From Paracoccaceae bacterium (GTDB taxonomy: Bacteria > Pseudomonadota > Alphaproteobacteria > Rhodobacterales > Rhodobacteraceae), in assembly GCA_019090405.1 (NCBI GenBank), contig JAHRVZ010000169.1:1-8618 (forward strand): a stretch of DNA of 8,618 nucleotides, given 5' to 3'. Shown piece by piece: positions 5,713 to 8,618 of this stretch. Numbering within the stretch: the stretch's first letter is position 1; each line of letters starts with the position of its first letter. The position numbers and the translations under genes were made by a program. The notes under the pieces were generated by a model. The model had not been told where the DNA came from. It did not search any database and saw only the letters and a program-made list of their open reading frames with translations.

Positions 5713-8067
5713 CTATCCCTTGTCGTCAAATTCGCCTGAATCCAACGAGGCCTGAACCGCGCCAGTAACTGAACGACGTTCTTCGGGGCTTAGGTCTTCG
5801 ACTTTGCCATCAGCCAGCCGAACAGTGACCTCACGATGCGCAAAGTGTATTCCTTCTTTGGCGAACAATGCACGAATATCTTCATAGACCTTTTTGCGAA
5901 CCAGCCATTGATCGCCCGGTTTAGTCATGAATTTGACCCGGATAATCATCGCGCTGTCCTGCATTTCAATGACGCCCTGAGATTTCAAAGGTTGAATGAA
6001 ATTGTCGCCAATCACCGGGTCATCCAGCAATTCAATACCAAGGTTTTTGATCAGCTTGCGAACCTTTTCCACATCGGTGTCATATGTCACGCGCAGCGGC
6101 AGTTTCATGATAACCCAATCGCGTGAATAGTTGGTCAACACGTGGATATTGCCAAACGGGATTGTGTGCAGCGCACCCAAATGGTGCCGCAGTTGAAAGG
6201 ATCGCACGGAAATCCGCTCGACCACGCCTTTGACCGAACCAATGTCGACATATTCGCCTTTGCGAAAGGCATCATCAAACAGGTAAAACGCACCTGAAAA
6301 AATGTCTCGCACCAGTGTTTGCGAACCGAACCCGACCGCCAGACCGACCACCCCAGCACCTGCAAATAACGGACTGACATTGACACCCTGTTCCAGCAGC
6401 ACGATCAGAACAATCGACACCACCACTATGGCCAGAATAAAGTTGCGAAACAGCGGCAACAATGTGCCAAGCCGACTAACACTCGCTTCGCCACCGCCCT
6501 CATCTCCGGCTACGGCTTCTGGAACACTTGCCGTTTCCTCGACGATCTTGCTGTCAATCCAGATGCGGAAACTATGGTAGACGATGTAGCCGACAAGAAC
6601 CACGAACAACACGTCCAGAAATTGCCCCATACCATTGTCATGCAACATCATTTTCTGCTGGTTCCAAATGCGGATCAGCGCATAACTGCCCGCGCCAAAC
6701 GCCAGAATTCCAGCCACACGTCGCGCCAGATGTTCGTATGTTGTCATTACATGAAACCGCGGAATCAGCGGACTACGACCTGTTTCATCGCTCCAGTCAG
6801 CCGCATCATCGTTCAGTTTTCGTATTGCGGTTGCCCGGTGAAAATACTGTTCAATCAGATAATTAAACAGCCCGTAAACCAATAGAATCGACATAATCGA
6901 CATATATGCCCCTGCCATCAACGGGATTGATGTCTCACGCTCAAGAACCAGATCAGCGGCCAGTTCAAACCACGCAAAGATGATATAGCTGACGATGAAT
7001 GGAGCCCACAAATAGGAAATGCTACGGTTGATCCAGGCGACATTTTCTGCGGGCTGACCGTTACAGAAAGCGTTCGATATGGCGCGCCGGTTGCTCAGTA
7101 CCATCGTTATGTTCAGAACCGACATTAGCAAAGCAGACGACCCATAACTCATGGCATAAATATCATAGTTCAGCCCGAAATCTCCGATCCATGTGCTTAG
7201 CGTAATCGCCAGGATGTCCAAAATAGCCAGAATGCTTAGCCAGCGAAAAAGCTTTCGCGCATCGTCATTGGAAAAAACGGGAATCCGGTATTGCGTCAAA
7301 TGGGGTGAAAGCACCATGCGCCACAGTTCAATAGCGACGCGACAAGCCGCATAGGCTGCGTAGATAGCTGTGATTGTAAACAAAATGGATTCATCATTTG
7401 CAACGCCGTGAGCCAACAAGCCAATCAGAAATGCGACAATAATTGAGACCATGATGCCAACCAGCGCCATCAGAAAACGAAACATCAGATATGGCAGTTT
7501 TTCGCGATACCCTGAGGGAGCATCGGCAACCCGGGCCAGCACAAACCGTTGGACGACCTGTTTGCGAAACACTTGCCGTTCAAACAACATTCCAACTGCC
7601 AGAAACAGCAGGCTCCACATCAACATCTCGACATAGGTCAAAATGCGGCCATCCGGGCTTGTTGCGCGTAGAATGAACAGAACTTCGTTGATGGAAACCG
7701 GCAGTTCCTCAATGCGCTTATCCAATGCCACGCTAAAGTCCCGGATTTCGGACTGAGCTTGCATCAACTGCGAACCCTGTTCCATTTGATCCGCGCTGGA
7801 TTCATCCGTTTGCTCTGGTTCAGACGTGCCGTCAGTGGCAATCACACGGCCAGTTCCGTCCATGATGATGACATTGACGCCAGATTCAGCCGCCTGGCGG
7901 ATGGCCGCTGCCAGATCGCTTTCTTCTTTGGTATCGCTATTGTCCTCGGTTTCGCTGTCGTCCCCCGTCATCATTCCAAAGCCGGGCAACAATTGCGCCG
8001 ATACAGAAGATGTCAGCATTATTGCGATCAACGCAACCAGTGTCATGCGGAACAGATTTTGCAGCAT
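5713..8067 (-). CDS. MscS-family mechanosensitive ion channel with large N-terminal extension
   Basis: This 784-residue membrane protein is far longer than E. coli MscS (286 residues). A signal peptide (about 1-24, ending VSA before Gln25) is followed by an acidic Asp/Glu/Ser-rich stretch (35-51) and a probably periplasmic region up to about 140. A series of hydrophobic spans follows, roughly at 143-163, 192-218, 228-247, 273-295, 304-324, 350-374, 381-404, 449-466, 482-500 and 537-558. The conserved MscS core starts about 535. Its pore helix is the Gly/Ala-rich stretch AGVVGLAVGFGSQTLVRDIF (571-590), followed by the beta domain with FRKGEYVDIGSVKGVVERI (601-619), the PFGNIHVLTNYSRD stretch (637-650), and the alpha/beta C-terminal domain to about 750. 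Such channels open under membrane tension and release solutes in osmotic downshock. ATG 8067 fits the signal peptide; an AGG-containing stretch lies about 10 bases upstream. The oxidoreductase gene lies downstream on the same strand. Confidence 0.93.
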   Translation of the reverse strand: MLQNLFRMTLVALIAIMLTSSVSAQLLPGFGMMTGDDSETEDNSDTKEESDLAAAIRQAAESGVNVIIMDGTGRVIATDGTSEPEQTDESSADQMEQGSQLMQAQSEIRDFSVALDKRIEELPVSINEVLFILRATSPDGRILTYVEMLMWSLLFLAVGMLFERQVFRKQVVQRFVLARVADAPSGYREKLPYLMFRFLMALVGIMVSIIVAFLIGLLAHGVANDESILFTITAIYAAYAACRVAIELWRMVLSPHLTQYRIPVFSNDDARKLFRWLSILAILDILAITLSTWIGDFGLNYDIYAMSYGSSALLMSVLNITMVLSNRRAISNAFCNGQPAENVAWINRSISYLWAPFIVSYIIFAWFELAADLVLERETSIPLMAGAYMSIMSILLVYGLFNYLIEQYFHRATAIRKLNDDAADWSDETGRSPLIPRFHVMTTYEHLARRVAGILAFGAGSYALIRIWNQQKMMLHDNGMGQFLDVLFVVLVGYIVYHSFRIWIDSKIVEETASVPEAVAGDEGGGEASVSRLGTLLPLFRNFILAIVVVSIVLIVLLEQGVNVSPLFAGAGVVGLAVGFGSQTLVRDIFSGAFYLFDDAFRKGEYVDIGSVKGVVERISVRSFQLRHHLGALHTIPFGNIHVLTNYSRDWVIMKLPLRVTYDTDVEKVRKLIKNLGIELLDDPVIGDNFIQPLKSQGVIEMQDSAMIIRVKFMTKPGDQWLVRKKVYEDIRALFAKEGIHFAHREVTVRLADGKVEDLSPEERRSVTGAVQASLDSGEFDDKG

Positions 8068-8108
8068 ATGATATGGGCCTTGCCTGAAATTTTGTTCGCA
8101 AAACTACA

Positions 8109-8137
8109 GCAGGATGACCAAAGTGCAAACATCCTGC
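8109..8137. repeat. Perfect 8-bp inverted repeat GCAGGATG / CATCCTGC upstream of the channel gene
   Basis: GCAGGATG at 8109-8116 pairs perfectly with CATCCTGC at 8130-8137 across a 13-base loop. It lies 42-70 bases upstream of the channel start codon. It could be an operator or a hairpin in the 5' leader. There is no T run after either arm, so a rho-independent terminator is unlikely. Confidence 0.4.
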
Positions 8138-8145
8138 GAATTTAT

Positions 8146-8178
8146 CAGGTTCGGTCATTGGTTCGACACATGAACCTG
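8146..8178. repeat. Second inverted repeat CAGGTTC / GAACCTG with internal GGTTCG repeat
   Basis: CAGGTTC at 8146-8152 pairs perfectly with GAACCTG at 8172-8178 around a 19-base centre. Inside it, GGTTCG occurs at 8148-8153 and at 8160-8165, 12 bases apart. It starts only 8 bases beyond the first inverted repeat, so the two make a compact cluster 79-111 bases upstream of the channel start. A regulator binding site is possible; no family can be named. Confidence 0.35.
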
Positions 8179-8422
8179 CAATTTGGAAGTGCCCCAGATC
8201 GTCAAATAGCAGTGGTGAAAATGCCAATACAATCAATGTCAGGCCAGACACCCTATCGAATTTCTGGTTTGCATTCCGCTCAAATTAACGAGTACACCCA
8301 GAGTGCAGAGCAGTATCTGTTTACAAGTTCAGCTTTGCTTGGGCAAGACAGGCACAATACTCTATGAATTCAGCGCGGTTTTTTGAAATAGTGAGCATCG
8401 CTTTGGGGTTTCAGATACAGGT

Positions 8423-8618
8423 ATGACGGATACAACGCAGCCATATGCAGGGGCAGAGCCTCGTACCCCAAGGATCATGCTCTACAGCCACGATACCTTT
8501 GGGCTTGGTCATTTGCGACGCTCACGAGCGTTGGCCGGGGCGATTACTGCGGCCGATCCTTCGGCCACGGCACTGATCCTGACAGGGTCGCCAGTGGCCG
8601 GAAGGTTCACCTTTCCAC
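8423..8618 (+). CDS. Glycosyltransferase-like protein (COG4671 type), N-terminal fragment
   Basis: Translation from ATG 8423 gives 65 residues and runs off the window end, so the gene is 3'-partial. After a short polar start, residues 16-32 read RIMLYSHDTFGLGHLRR. This is the N-terminal beta strand and G-x-G-H-x-x-R loop typical of GT-B fold glycosyltransferases related to MurG and the COG4671 predicted glycosyltransferases. The strand ALILTGSP (51-58) follows, as expected for the second strand of the Rossmann-like half. An in-frame stop at 8384-8386 and the absence of another ATG between support this start; the ribosome-binding site is weak. The nucleotide-sugar-binding half lies beyond the window, so donor and acceptor are unknown. 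It may make a cell-surface or storage glycan. It is divergent from the channel gene. Confidence 0.8.
   Translation, partial: MTDTTQPYAGAEPRTPRIMLYSHDTFGLGHLRRSRALAGAITAADPSATALILTGSPVAGRFTFP

Larger units (their letters stand above)
8068..8422. promoter_or_regulatory. Divergent intergenic region between the channel and glycosyltransferase genes
   Basis: These 355 bases separate two genes that point away from each other, so they should hold both promoters. Reading frames that cross it lack any recognisable protein and partly oppose the channel gene. It contains two inverted repeats on the channel-proximal side, listed separately. Toward the glycosyltransferase gene, TTGCTT (8335-8340) and TACTCT (8358-8363) stand 17 bases apart and could be a weak sigma-70-type promoter, but each matches the consensus at only 3 of 6 positions. 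No tRNA-like fold, small gene or riboswitch-like structure was recognised. Confidence 0.45.

Noticed and set aside
7937..8251. 104-codon minus-strand frame overlapping the channel gene start
   Set aside because: It overlaps the channel's N-terminal coding sequence in another frame and encodes nothing recognisable, while the channel start at 8067 is well supported by a signal peptide.
7759..8367. 202-codon open frame on the plus strand covering the channel gene start and the divergent spacer
   Set aside because: Most of it is antisense to the signal peptide and N-terminus of the channel; the translation is rich in His/Gln/Arg with no recognisable domain and has no good ribosome-binding site.
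8371..8386. GCGCGG followed by six T, considered as a rho-independent terminator
   Set aside because: No upstream arm pairs with the GC-rich stretch, so no hairpin forms before the T run.
1..8618. Mobile element, phage, CRISPR array or tRNA gene
   Set aside because: No transposase, integrase, regularly spaced repeats, target-site duplications or cloverleaf-like sequence was found on either strand.

Overview
The window looks like chromosomal DNA of an alphaproteobacterium, most likely a marine Rhodobacterales (Roseobacter group). This inference rests on moderate GC content and on protein types familiar from that group: a BigR/SqrR-like ArsR regulator, a DUF3307 membrane protein, a DAO-type flavoprotein, a large multi-TM MscS channel and a COG4671-type glycosyltransferase. 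I could run no search, so the taxonomy is a judgement from protein character only. I see no rRNA, tRNA, CRISPR array, transposase or integrase.

Layout. Bases 1-243 (+) are the 3' end of an enolase-superfamily (mandelate racemase/muconate lactonizing type) gene. A small ArsR-family regulator follows at 301-660 (+); it carries two cysteines with exactly the spacing of the persulfide sensors SqrR/BigR. Converging on it is a 3-kb gene (711-3749, -) for an unusual one-chain protein: an ABC exporter-like membrane domain, a nucleotide-binding domain in which almost every catalytic motif is altered and which carries a roughly 310-residue insertion, and a C-terminal cyclic-nucleotide-binding domain. 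Divergent from it is a small DUF3307 integral membrane protein (3882-4283, +). This ends one base short of the convergent stop codon of a FAD-dependent DAO-family oxidoreductase (4285-5592, -). Upstream of that lies a 784-residue MscS-family mechanosensitive channel (5713-8067, -). A 355-bp divergent spacer with two inverted repeats separates it from the start of a glycosyltransferase-like gene (8423 to the window end, +).

The genes do not form one obvious pathway. Strand switches at 660/711, 3749/3882, 4283/4285 and 8067/8423 split the window into short transcription units. The membrane/envelope theme recurs (ABC-like protein, DUF3307, MscS channel, glycosyltransferase), while the enolase-superfamily enzyme and the flavoprotein are catabolic.

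The item most worth attention is the ABC-like protein. Its reading frame is intact over more than 1000 codons, yet the Walker A lysine, Q-loop glutamine, Walker B glutamate and H-loop histidine positions are all replaced. Its cNMP-binding phosphate cassette, in contrast, looks intact. It may be a pseudo-ATPase, cyclic-nucleotide-responsive membrane protein rather than an ordinary transporter.
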